This document shows, piece by piece, positions 52,760 to 63,109 of a stretch of 64,000 nucleotides of DNA. Source of the DNA: Glossina fuscipes (Eukaryota > Arthropoda > Insecta > Diptera > Glossinidae). Below the pieces are notes generated by a model that worked only from the letters and a program-made list of their open reading frames with translations, was not told where the DNA came from and did not search any database. The stretch spans positions 1,631,433 through 1,695,432 of the forward strand of contig NW_023998454.1 in assembly GCF_014805625.2 (NCBI RefSeq), given 5' to 3'. Position 1 is the first letter of the stretch, and each line of letters opens with the position of its first letter. The position numbers and the translations under genes are program-made.

Positions 52760-53525
52760 TCACCGAAGGATTGAGGTTACATTAGTTTTATCAAAACGTT
52801 TGCAACGCCCAGAAGGACCCATCAGAGACCCCACAAAGTTGTTCTTCATTCCTGATTAGCATTAAACTCTAAACAGATTTAGTCACCTTAGCGTCCTTCC
52901 ATCTATGTAATGTCTGTGGTAAACATTCTTCTGGCCGCAAACATGAAGTTATCCACTTCAAATTTGCCAAAACCAATTGAAGTTCTTGCACACAGGTTGG
53001 TATTGAAAACAGACCAAATCGATCAAAGGACACATTCGCAGCACCACGTAAACTGACTGCATTTCTGTTTTTCAAAGGGAATAAATGCTGCAGCAACTGT
53101 ACGAAAATGAACAATTTGCCACGCCTACTTAATATTGTAGTATGCCATAATTTCATTTTTTTCAATACCTTCATAAAATGCTTCATAAAGCTTCAAAAAT
53201 TCCAGAAAGTATATAAATTCCTGGCCAGTTTCAAATTTGGAATGCACCCGAACACGTTCGTCTGTTCATTTCTCCATCTGTCTGTCTGCGCGAGTATGTA
53301 GTATCTGTGATAAACGTTAGCGGAAATAAAGATTTCACCTACAAGGCTGCAAAAGAATGTGGAACTGACTTAAACTTTCCTAAGGAAACGTCTTCATCCG
53401 CCCCATACGCATGCGCATTTTTCCATATTATAAAAAATGAAAATTTAGTTCCTTTATTTTCTTTTATTTTCTTTAGGACGACAGTGATGGGTATAAAAGT
53501 TTCGGTCACGATTGAATTCAGTTGT
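52760..53525 (+). repeat. GTCY-family dispersed repeats, two copies, one with terminus
   Basis: The first copy (52760-53060) holds GGTAAACATTCTTCTGGCCG, TTATCCACTTCAAATTTGCC, GTTCTTGCACACAGGTTGG and CACGTAAACTGACTGC. The second (53190-53525) holds ATCTGTCTGTCTGCGCG, GTGATAAACGTTAGC, and ends with GATGGGTATAAAAGTTTCGG. Short open frames on either strand here are by-products of the repeats. Confidence 0.7.
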
Positions 53526-55274
53526 CTTACTTGTTACTTGTTGACACCGCTCGGCTAAACTTGGTAGCACTTGACTTTATTTTGTTTGCTACTGACACAT
53601 GCAGTATACGGAGGTACGAGATGAGCTTGTGTATAAGTCTTTAGTTGGGTAAGTGTTAATTTTCATTTTGCATTATTTCCGTTTTAACACTTGAATCAGT
53701 AGCTACAACAACTAGTAACAGTAGTAGTAGCAGTAGCAGCATACATTTGCAGACAATTAAACTCAATGTTGACACTTTTAGGTCTTAAGTCTTAACAGTA
53801 GTGCTGCGTACAATTAGATTTAGATCTTTGTCTCTTACCCATATAGTGGAAATAACAAATCCTATAATTTGGGTTTACACACATCTTCATATACGTGATT
53901 GTGTATGTTGGGCTTTGTATAGTTGCGCTACCGAGTAATTTTGTATACAAATATTGATAATAAAAGAAAAACAAAACTGTTACGCATTCATTGTTTTTGC
54001 ATATGCCAGCAATTACTTGAAATTGATTAATGTATGCTCTAAACTTGAAACGTCTCGATGCATTTACACACAAGAAAACTTAAATTTTCTGTGGCAATGA
54101 CAACTCATTACTTGGTGGCATTATGGTTGAAAACATTTTCTAAAAAAAAAACAAGTTTCTAGAGCACGGTAACGCATACAAACGCATACACATTTGCAAT
54201 TTATTAAATGAAACTGATTGAGTTTCAATCGACAAAAACAACAACAACAACAACAACAACGATAACAACGTCAACATCAACGCCAATTACTGATTAATAA
54301 AAGTTTATAAAATCATTATTATTATTACTAATGAAATGCTTTGCGAGCGAATGTGTGTTCAATTAAATGAAAACGCATTATAAAGTAATTTATCACAATT
54401 AAACAGTGAAAGCGGCGAATAGGATAAATAACGCACATATGTGCCTGCTTCTCTTTCAACACCAGACAATCGTGGTAGGAGTAGTAGTGGTACTAGTGGT
54501 AGCTATAGTAATTCAAGCACAATCACTGCTATGATCATTAATATCAGTTTCCTGTTGATAAGGCTAGAAAAAGAAAGATAGACGATGGATGGTATCAACG
54601 AAAGCCCACTTTTTAGGTTCGTTTGTGTCTGTGTATATGCCTGAGCGTGTATGTATATGTGGCCACAGCAACTCATATTATTCAACTGATTTACATACAC
54701 AAGCGAATAGTAATTTCATTGCCCTGACAACGAATGTTTGACGTGTACATATGAACACACAAACGTACATAAACACACATATATGTCAATGTCACCGCAA
54801 ACAGCAACAAATATAACAAATGTCAATCTGTTGATATACACTTTGGCATCGCAACCGAGAAATATTCACATTCTCGAAGCACTTATGTGTAAAACTCTAT
54901 CTGTATAAATGTGCGTATATATCATGCCCTATGGCCATCTCTGACCACATGTCATCACTGACATATGAAATAAAATGAAAATTTACAAATTTTACAGAAA
55001 TTTTACATTTATATGTATTGAGGCAGAAGCAATTAAATTACAACAGTGATTAAATCGCTTGAAAGCAAAAGAAATAAGTTAAGCCTAAATGTACCATTTG
55101 CTGCTGATAGCTTTGCAAGCCTGCATACTTTCCGAAATAGTTTAAGAATTTTTAAATGTAAAAGTAAGAACAAAAGCATTACTTTTAATAACCCAGTGAA
55201 CCCGATTACATTTCGAAATTCAATAAACGATAACTTACTGGTTCTAATAATGCTCTGCGGTATCTATCAGCCAA
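53526..55274. other. No recognisable gene; microsatellite-rich
   Basis: Contains degenerate (AGT)n/(GTAG)n words near 53700-53740 and 54475-54510, and the ACA repeat. The frame at 55046-55318 (+) has no known motif; its last codons run into the 41-bp tandem repeat. Confidence 0.5.
54234..54260 (+). repeat. (ACA)n microsatellite
   Basis: Eight to nine ACA units, followed by degenerate CAACGTCAACATCAACG. Confidence 0.85.
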
Positions 55275-55386
55275 GTAACAGAAATGGCGTGAGCATATCT
55301 CTTAATGGGACGAGGTAATAGAAATTGCGCGAGCATATCTGTTAAATGGGACGAAGTAACAGAAACGGCGTGAGCATATCCGTTAT
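55275..55386 (+). repeat. Tandem triplication of a ~41-bp unit
   Basis: Units lie at 55275-55314, 55315-55355 and 55356-55386 (last one partial). Each starts GTAAYAGAAA, then runs through GCGYGAGCATATC and YGTTAA to TGGGACGA. Differences are few, so the duplication is fairly young. It abuts the opposed LINE fragments. Confidence 0.85.
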
Positions 55387-55538
55387 GAAGTGGTGGAAAA
55401 AAATCGGCTTTTGTATCGAGTCACGCTTCTCGTTCATTGGAGAAACTTCGGTATATGTGTAACAATATAATGCAAAGAAGAGGAAGAAAAATAAGCAAAT
55501 AAACAAACGAAATATAAAATACGAAAAAAAGAATTGAA

Positions 55539-55604
55539 AGTGGTTTGCCCCAGGGAAGTATTTTAACTCCAATACTCCGCAAAATTTTCACATCACGTTT
55601 ACCG
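55539..55604 (+). mobile_element. LINE reverse-transcriptase fragment, plus strand
   Basis: The + strand reads SGLPQGSILTPIL and then RKIFTSRLPIQHSN, the GVPQGSxLGPxL block that precedes the YADD box in Jockey-like reverse transcriptases. It lies on the strand opposite to the neighbouring RT remnant at 55600-56005. It is either a second insertion or an inverted piece of the same element. Only this block is recognisable; a TGA follows. Confidence 0.6.
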
Positions 55605-56005
55605 ATACAACATAGCAACATTTGAACCGCTACATACACTGTTTCTAATTTGAAGAAGAGAAATGGTTTAAGGTCGTCAGCGTACACTATAAATTGGCAT
55701 AATTTCATTGCGAATGAGCTTATAATTAAAGAACAAGCCAATAGTGGTAGATATGTTGTCAGGCTGGGATAAGTTGAAAAGCATCTATAAGGATCTACTA
55801 TGAGGATAGGAGAATAAGCAATTAACTAATTATGAGGGAAGGTCCAACCGGCATAATTTCCATAATAATTATTTTCGACTATAAACTGCTTACTAAAAGC
55901 GATGTAGATAACATCCATTTGTATGCCTTTGGCTGAGGGCTTAAAAGTAAGGCAAAAGAATGTAAGGCGATTGGTGGAAGCTGACCTGACTTTCGCATTC
56001 GAGAT
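55600..56005 (-). mobile_element. LINE reverse-transcriptase remnant, minus strand
   Basis: One uninterrupted frame at about 55995-55870 on the - strand reads RSASTNRLTFF followed by KGIQMDVIYIAFSKQF. This matches the RT block that normally reads (R/K)GRSTxTNLL…QVDVIYTDFSKAFD. About 180 bases further on (55705-55670) is MKLCQFIVYADDLKPF, the RT active-site YADD block. The first catalytic Asp of the SKAFD block has become Gln or another residue, so this copy is inactive. It is a Jockey/CR1-type fragment. Confidence 0.75.
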
Positions 56006-56644
56006 TTTAGAATGCGTTCACTTAGCTATGCATCTATAGCTTTTATAAATTACGAAAAAAAAAACCATCCAACAAATAGGAAACTTGCCTGTTTCCGCAG
56101 AACGATTGAAACTTCTTGTAAGATTCCGACGAAATTTTACCACATGGCTTTTAAGGATGTAAAACGGAAACCGGCCTGGAGCCGGGAAACCGCCATCTTA
56201 AACTCTGTAACTTCTGTTTGTCTGATATATTTGTTCTAGGAATAAATTCACAATCCATTCATTTAATGCGGGTTAAAGGAAGAAGAATTAAAATTATTAA
56301 AGTTGGCAGAAGCGTTACCAAAAAAGATTTAAATCGCTAGACGACCTGACGTATCACAACCATCAAGTAATAAATTATCTTTTCCTTTAGAGATAAATTT
56401 ATTTATATGAAGTCATTTTAAAGTGCTTAAGTACGGAAGCCACTGTAAAAAACTAAAAAAAACCTTTTTTTAACAATTTAGACTAACACATTTCGTGGAG
56501 TTATTAGGGACATGTTTGAGTATAAAAAAATATATTTCAAATATATAAAGAAATGGCAAGGAATAGCAGAAGTCATTCTCCCTTCAACCCACACGCCTTT
56601 TGCTACAAATTTAAATATATAAAATAAGTAAGAAATCTTTAGCC

Positions 56645-56820
56645 TTCTAAGTAACACACGGTACATGAGAGACAGACATGGCTAATTCAACTCAGAAAAT
56701 GAAGAATATATATACTTTATAAGATCTCTGAAGCTTCCTTTGGGGTGTTACATCCATTAAGGAGAAAAACAAAATGAGTACACCCCCATCTTACAGCGGT
56801 AGATATAACAATCATTACTC
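56645..56820 (-). repeat. GTCY-family dispersed repeat fragment
   Basis: GAGACAGACATGGCTAATTC, TATATACTTTATAAGATCTC, TGAAGCTTCCTTTGGGGTGT and AAAATGAGTACACCCCC correspond to the terminal third of the copy at 20960-21310. Confidence 0.65.
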
Positions 56821-58237
56821 TTGTTTCCTATAACTGCTGTGCAAGGCATTTGAAAAATATAGATTTCATAGCACCCGAACAGTAAGTAACACTAAGTAAG
56901 TGTAACGTTTGTATGGGCATTATTAATGTATATATTTCAGCTCTTTAAGCGATATAGAAAAGTAAGATGAATTAGAAGTATTTTAACATAAACACTTATC
57001 CTTATAAGTGTAAAATAGAGCGATCCAAAGTAGGGGATTTTGCGCACCATCACCATACGCCAAACATCTAGGGAATTAGAATTCTTTCGAATCAATTTAA
57101 ATCTATTCCCCGTATAGAAATAATTGAATGAGTGTAAGAAATAGCCTACAATTAGTTGAAATGAGTGACCTAGTCGAGCTTTTGTAGAGTTGATCTTCGA
57201 AAATTCATATAATAAATCAAAACTGCTGCGATTTATCCTTAGTTTCTTGAAATTTCTAAACCCCATCAACATCACGGGTTTTAAAAAGTGATCTTCCCCA
57301 ATGTCTTTTTATTTATTGCTTTTTTGGTTTAATTTTTTATCTGACTAATCTTCTTTATCACTAGTCAATAAACAATCTTATTCACTTTTATATTAGCTTT
57401 TTTATTACTATTTTTTATAAATTTGTTGCAGACTTCACTGGCGCAGTTATGTAAAACAAAAGAATTGGTTAAATGTTTCAATATGAAAACCATATTTTTA
57501 ATAGAAAATAAATTGCCTTTCTTGCTAGTTTTCCTTGACTTGTTAGTACAAAATAATTACAAATTAAATGAATTATTTCCTACTTTAAAATAAATTATCT
57601 TTATTTTTCCTCCTGCGTTCGTTTTCTTTGTGTTTCTTTTTTCGCATACTTGCCAGTTTCGGCAGTCTGAAAAATTTTGAAGCCCCGAAAAAATAGGCCA
57701 TAATTTTAAGCGTTTTCCGAAAACGAGAATGATGCCTGTTAGCCTTAGAGAAGTACCGCATGAATACGTATATTAATTATCAAAACTAAGATGTTTATTT
57801 TACTTATTAAAGTTTGCCTAACTTCAGTACACTTATGTAAGCGCTGACCCAGTCATTACAAATGTTTTTGTTGTCTTTCCGCGAAATCATTTCGGCTTTA
57901 TTTTCCCAATCTTCCTTTATGTCTTCAATTGAGGGAGAAAATTAACGTAAACTAATTATTTAAGCTTTCTGCCAAAGTTGACCGGTGTTTGTTAAGCGAG
58001 TGAAGTGTTTGATCGATAACGTTAGAGCAACGAACGAACTCACATATTGCTCTTTGGATTTTTGGTTATTTTCATTATCCTATTGCGGAGTCTATTGGTT
58101 GTGTTTTACATATCAAGCTCACAGGTTATAATGCGAAAAAAGTTATTTTAACCCAGCCTTCTTCATAAATAAACACGCGATTGCCCTAAACCACGAATAA
58201 AAATTGCAACTGATTTAAATCAAATTTCTTCTTTTTA
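56821..58237. other. No recognisable gene
   Basis: AT-rich DNA. The - strand frame at 56937-57275 (112 codons) shows no motif that I recognise. Confidence 0.5.
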
Positions 58238-58910
58238 TACTCAACACTGTAAGATGCCTTTGTTTTTTTCCATAATATATATAACACCCAAAAAGAAGCT
58301 TCAGATACACTATAAAGTATATATATTCGTGATCAGCGTGAAATTCTGACTTGATTTAGCCATGTCCGCCCAGCTCTGTGTCTGTGCGGTGTGCGTTGCT
58401 GGCACTCTCCTGATCGCAACAATGAAGATATCGACTTCAAATTTGGTAGAAACGTTGGAAGTTTATGCACGCACATGGATATTGAAAATGTGTAAAAGCA
58501 AAAGCGCGCCGTGGAGCGTAAACTGAAAGTTTTTTGTAACTTAAATTTTTGGATTTTAGTTCTTTACTGGGAAATTATTAAAGTTGGAAGGTTGACATTT
58601 TCCACATTTGCGAAACACTCTACTCTTTACGTCCAAAAATGGACACAATCGACTATGCCCATATAAACTTACGAGCAATTTAATTTTATTTTTTTCATTT
58701 GTTTGAGTTTTATGCTTATTTATCATAAGGCAAGCAAGACAGATTGTTGTTTTGTACAGCCCTCAAGTGAAGATAAATTATCTGCCTAAAAATGGGTTAA
58801 TTTTAAAACTAAAACTAGCGACATGGGTATCAAATAAAAGAACTTGTAAAGTAGAATGAGAAAAGGATAGAGGTACAATGCGAGATTCGGCCTCTGCCGA
58901 ATATAACACT
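58238..58910 (+). repeat. GTCY-family repeat, apparently full length (~670 bp)
   Basis: It starts with TTTTTATACTCAACACTG and holds AAAAAGAAGCTTCAGATACA, ACTATAAAGTATATATATTC and GCCATGTCCGCCCAGCTCTG. A core follows with ATGAAGATATCGACTTCAAA, TTTGGTAGAAACGTTGGAAG, TGCACGCACATGGATATTG and GTGGAGCGTAAACTGAAAG. It ends with GATTCGGCCTCTGCCGAATA, a palindrome. It is the most complete copy in the window, and no coding capacity is seen. Confidence 0.75.
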
Positions 58911-59047
58911 CTTAGTTGTAATTTTTTAAATATATTTTTTAGCCTTTACCATAATTTTTTGAATACGACATAACTGAAACAAAACATCTTACAGCACTGA
59001 AATCGCGCGAGGTTAGATATGCCATCAAATATAAGAGCATACTGGCT

Positions 59048-59491
59048 TTGCTGGCATATATAGAGCCGAACTTCACAGCTTGCAAGCAAGCAATCAAGCA
59101 GCGAGCAAGTTGCCGGTTGGGAGACGATTGGCAGGAGCGCTGGAGTAGAGTGAGCAAAGGCAAATGGACGCACCGGCTCATACCAGATTTGCGACCGTGG
59201 TTCAATAGGCAACATGGGGAGGTGGACTTTTATTTAACACAATTAATAAGCGGCCATGGTTGCATAGGTTTACAAAAGATCAGCACCCATTTTGTCGTTT
59301 TTGCAAGCACATCGAAGACGCTGAGCAAGCACGTGTTCTTTCTCTGTTCGAAGTGCCATAACGAACGACAGAGACTACAGACGCCAATCGACGAGCTCCC
59401 TCTCCCCGACAATCTCGTGACAAATATGTTGCACGACCCGAAAATTTTGAAGACGGTAGGAGTGTTCGCCAGAAGCATAACGAGAAAATAA
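59048..59491 (+). mobile_element. C-terminal domain of an R1-clade LINE ORF2
   Basis: The frame gives DDWQERWSRVSKGKWTHRLIPDLRPW, shown in parts as WQERW (about residues 28-32) and KGKWTHRLIPDLRPW (37-51). RQHGEVDFYLTQLISGHGC (54-72) follows. This is the region after the reverse transcriptase in R1-type non-LTR elements, where a CCHC zinc knuckle follows. The knuckle is split by a frameshift: FCRFCKHIEDAE lies in another frame near 59300-59335, then KHVFFLC resumes in the first. The frame ends with LVTNMLHDPK and a stop at 59491. Everything upstream of the C-terminal domain is missing, so this is a 5'-truncated copy, as usual for LINEs. Confidence 0.85.
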
Positions 59492-59640
59492 TAGTTCGGC
59501 TACCCTCCCTATGAAGGCATACCTACTCGGTCGTACCACACAGTAGGGGATATGAGTATAGGAGTTTTTTATCGGATTAACGACTCACACTGCCATGAGG
59601 GGCGACTTTCAATAGTTTTCACCTAAAAAAAAAACCGCAC
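59492..59640 (+). other. Possible 3' UTR of the R1-like LINE
   Basis: This non-coding stretch directly follows the ORF2 stop. It includes a GC-richer segment (CGGCTACCCTCC, CTCGGTCGTACCACACAGTAGGGG in two parts) unlike the AT-rich surroundings, up to an A-run at 59624. No terminal repeat or target duplication was identified. Confidence 0.45.
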
Positions 59641-60077
59641 ATGAACATACGCGCACACACAGCTTCCCCCCAAACTCACTTCGCTACCACAGGCCAACCT
59701 TTCCCCCCCATGCGTAAAGTTTGCTCTTTCCCCTGTCTTCAAATAACAACACATATGCTTCGTATCTACCAAGTATTCAAAATCCAACTCAATTTTCCGA
59801 GGAAAAGGGATTGTTCGTAAGAAAGTGCGAATAAAAAAAAGATCACCACATGCGTATCTTTCCTATTACACACCCTGATATACGCTCACAAAAATGTCCT
59901 TCGACCAACCCTTTCCTTATTAAATACGTCCTAATGAGCAAACAAAAAAAGATTCTTTCAAGAGCATACATTGTTTATAGTGCTGATAATAACTAAACAT
60001 AAAAGTGAATAGAAATGCATACACAAATCTCCAGGGAGAAAAAAATAAAGTGCACTTTTGGGTGATCCGACTAACAG

Positions 60078-60437
60078 GTGATATTGTATTTCATATATTA
60101 TTCTATGACCGTACTTACAACTATTTATCGAGAAAAGTGGTCAATAAAAGGCAGAAGGAATTTTACAGATAATGTTCGCAGCCATTACTGCTCGAAATTT
60201 GCGAGGGAGAAAGAAAACCAACCTACTACTTCCATTATGAGCCGCGGTCCCTCTACAAACAACGCCGCTAAGCGTAAAGGATTTTTGGAAACCAGTACCA
60301 AGGCGAAAATTCTTGCTAGTGAGGTTTATTGCGCCTCGTGCCAAGTTTTTATGATGAAAAGAAAATACAAAACCCCCTTGAAGATCAATAAGCATAAGGA
60401 GAAGACAGCTGTGCTTTTAAAAGAAAATGTATCATAA
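60078..60437 (+). other. Unrecognised open frame with a Cys-x2-Cys motif
   Basis: The open frame is 119 codons long. The first ~20 residues look like random AT-rich translation, but from residue ~22 (KWSIKGRRNF) the composition is coding-like: basic and Lys-rich, with EVYCASCQVF near residues 85-94 and NKHKEKTA near 106-113. The Cys-x2-Cys followed by a His recalls a degraded BED or similar zinc finger of DNA-transposon proteins, but a second His is missing. It lies about 300 bp from the opposing Polinton-type integrase remnant. Function not recognised. Confidence 0.35.
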
Positions 60438-60718
60438 CTCCACCGACAAATGATGCAATATGAAATTGCCAGTAACTCGGGGGGCAAGACATCAATTCAC
60501 AAGTTTTTAGGTAACATCCGACCATATACCCATTAGCAAATTCAAACCAAATTAGACGAATTTAACTCTGTAAAGTTCAGTTTGAGGCGTTGTAGGGACT
60601 ATGCGACGGGAAGGTGCTAACAATGAATCATTTCTCAATGAAGTTCATGGATTATGAGTATAATCAAACCCTAGCCATTTCAGAAAAAATTTGCTTTTCT
60701 TCTTTTTCAATATCATTT

Positions 60719-61310
60719 TCAATAGGCATTCGCGTCACGAAGTTTTTGGATTTCGTATTTATAAAATGATCCCAATATTTCAGACTCTTTATAATCCTTA
60801 ATAATGTAAGAAGCAGCATTTGTAATTTTGGCTTTACTAATATGTAATATTTCGACGGTCCCCTTCGTTTCATAGCCTTTAAAAAGGGTTCCCTTAAATT
60901 TGCTGATTTTAACATAATCTCCAACTTTAAACTTTGATTTTGGAAATGTTTTGGGAAAATTATACACACTTTGTAATATCTGCTTCTCCTTGTTTTTGTT
61001 GACTTTATTCGATTTCATTTCTATTAGTATATGGGATGTATTATTGTATTTAGATAGTAAGGTTTGAATTAAGTCTATCCACTTTTAATTACCGTTCATA
61101 CTAAACAATTTCCACATTAAGTTTTTTAATGTTTTATTGAATCGTTTACACATAAAGGCTTTCTAATGAGTGTATGTGTGATAATGGTTAATTTGATAAT
61201 CTTTTGTCAACTTTTTAAAATCTTTATTAAAAAATGTCTTTCCCTGGTCAATCCGAATATTCTTTGAAGAGACATCTCTTCCTTCTAATACCTGTCTGAG
61301 CTATCTAAGA
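60719..61310 (-). pseudogene. Polinton/Maverick-type integrase, C-terminal part, degraded
   Basis: Read right to left, the frame has IRIDQGKTFFN (second catalytic Asp of a retroviral-type integrase core). INHYHTYTH and then a stop follow, next CKRFNKTLKN where the catalytic Glu is replaced by Lys, and a second stop before KWIDLIQTLLSKYNNT. After an ATG at 61018 come VYNFPKTFPKSKFKVGDYVKI and, further on, ASYIIKDY and the FYKYEIQKL motif. This last part is the chromodomain-like tail typical of Polinton integrases. Two stops and the lost Glu show it is inactive. No polymerase B, capsid or terminal repeat of a Polinton was seen nearby, so this is an isolated fragment. Confidence 0.75.
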
Positions 61311-61369
61311 TGAACTTTTACATTTTACATTACTAGGTAAGATGAGGACACTTTCGTTTTTCAAGAGAT

Positions 61370-61850
61370 TTAAAAGCCTTTATAACGCACAGAAGCAAGC
61401 TTCAAAAACCCCATAACGTATAAAAATTCTTGCCCAATTTCCCTAAGCACCTAAGCATATGCATCCTTTCACCTTTCCACCTATGTGTCTGTCTCACTAG
61501 AGCAATATCTATGGTAAACACTTTCCCTTTCGCAAAAATAAAAATATCGCCTACAAACTTGCAAACCAATTTGAAAATTACACAAATCCATCGAAAAACA
61601 CACCTACAACACCCACATGTATATGCAACAAAATCTTCTTGCACATTTACTTCCACTGTTTTTGATTGTTACTCATAAAATATTTTAGTAAAATCTTCAG
61701 TTTATTCTGAAAATAAAAAAAGCAGCCGCGCTTTCCCAACATTATAGAGTATGAAAATTTATTTATTTCCCCTTTTTGGTGCTTTTTAGAACCACGGTGT
61801 TGGGTATACTAGATTCGGTGGCGACCGAGTATAATTTTCTTATTTCTTTT
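61370..61850 (+). repeat. GTCY-family dispersed repeat with palindromic end
   Basis: GCAAGCTTCAAAAACCCCAT, ATGTGTCTGTCTCACTAG, TATGGTAAACACTTTCCC, TTCGCAAAAATAAAAATATC and GCCTACAAACTTGC are core landmarks. The right end reads TTGGGTATACTAGATTCGGT followed by GGCGACCGAGTATAA, the same palindromic terminus as at 58890. Overlapping short frames on both strands are not genes. Confidence 0.7.
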
Positions 61851-63109
61851 TTTGTGATTATGATTATTTGGAAATTTACTTATATTTTTTAAAACCTAAA
61901 AGTAGGCAATACCTTGTTACAGCCTCGTAGCGAAATTGAAAATGTTGCTTTTTTATTTGGTTAATTTTAAATGCTTCTTTAATTGTTGCTCTTCTAAACT
62001 AATCTTTTTTGTCTTAAGCTCTTCTAACCTAAAAAACGGTGTTCCTTTTTTGTACTTCGTTGTGTCGAAAAAATAAAATATGCGGAGCAACAACAAAAAA
62101 GCCTCACTCAATTGAAATTGATTAAAAAAGTTTCAAATTATAACGCGTAAAAAGCAAAAAATGGCGCATAAAATTATGCACCAACCAACGAACGACGGTT
62201 TAATTATCCTTTCAAAAAATAATAACAATTTGCAACTATAAAAACTATAGAAACACGCACACTTATGCACAAAAACAAATAACTTTCCAAATGTTAATAA
62301 TTGAGTTTAGGGGGGAAATAATTTCACTCTCTCTTTTCCCCCTTTCTCGTTCTTCTGCTCTCTCGTTCAATGTTTTTCTGACAGAATCCCATTTGGGCAC
62401 AAACGCACATGTAGAAAAGCAAACTCTTATAGATACTCGTTCATTTGCCACAAAAACCAAACACAATGTGAAAGTGCATACATTTCTCATTTGCATATTT
62501 TACACTTAAGGCCAAATCTAAACTGAAACGCAATTCATTTGAATTTTTCCAGAAAGCAAAAAAACAAAAAAATTTGCATTTCCTCGATGTATTAATTTGG
62601 TTGGCATTGTGATTAATTTCAGCGCTGGTGAGAAACGAAGACAGAGACAGAGTTAATATTCAACTTGTGACGAATATTTTGATACCAATTTTGCCTCCAA
62701 CAAAAAAGGAATTGTATGCTGTGGTGTATTCAAATTTTAGCTTCTCTCTCGGCGAATGTCATCACGATGAGAATTTTCCGGGTATCTGTTGAAAAGTTGG
62801 GGAGTGCGGTGAGCCCGGTAAATGTTTTGCCGTGTCAGAATCTATTTTAATAGACAGTAATTACGAAGTGCTTGTATTAATTTCAATGCATATCACGGCG
62901 CGAAAACATTCGCATAAAAAGCGCGGGGTTTCTGTTTTCTTATCTTAACTTGAAAGGGATTCACGATCAAAAAAATAGAATACCGTGAACAGAACTGAGA
63001 TTCGTTTCGACTGCAGAATAAGTTAGGTCATTATTATCACTCCAGGTAGCTTCTCTCTTTAAAAAACGTTAGAACTGCTTCTAAAACATTGGAATTAAAA
63101 CCAGCAAGT
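61851..63109. other. No recognisable gene
   Basis: AT-rich DNA. Opposing frames near 62263-62509 overlap each other and are low in information; neither looks like a gene. Confidence 0.5.

Noticed and set aside
54475..54510. GTAG-rich repeated words as a possible CRISPR or satellite array
   Set aside because: No regular repeat-spacer pattern; it is a degenerate microsatellite in eukaryotic DNA.
58939..59215. Two overlapping - strand frames of 88-89 codons
   Set aside because: Largely antisense to the R1-like fragment, with no independent motif.
59230..59478. Open frame on the - strand
   Set aside because: Antisense to the R1-like LINE domain.
61402..61678. Opposing frames of 82-84 codons
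   Set aside because: They lie wholly within a copy of the GTCY-family repeat, which is non-coding elsewhere.
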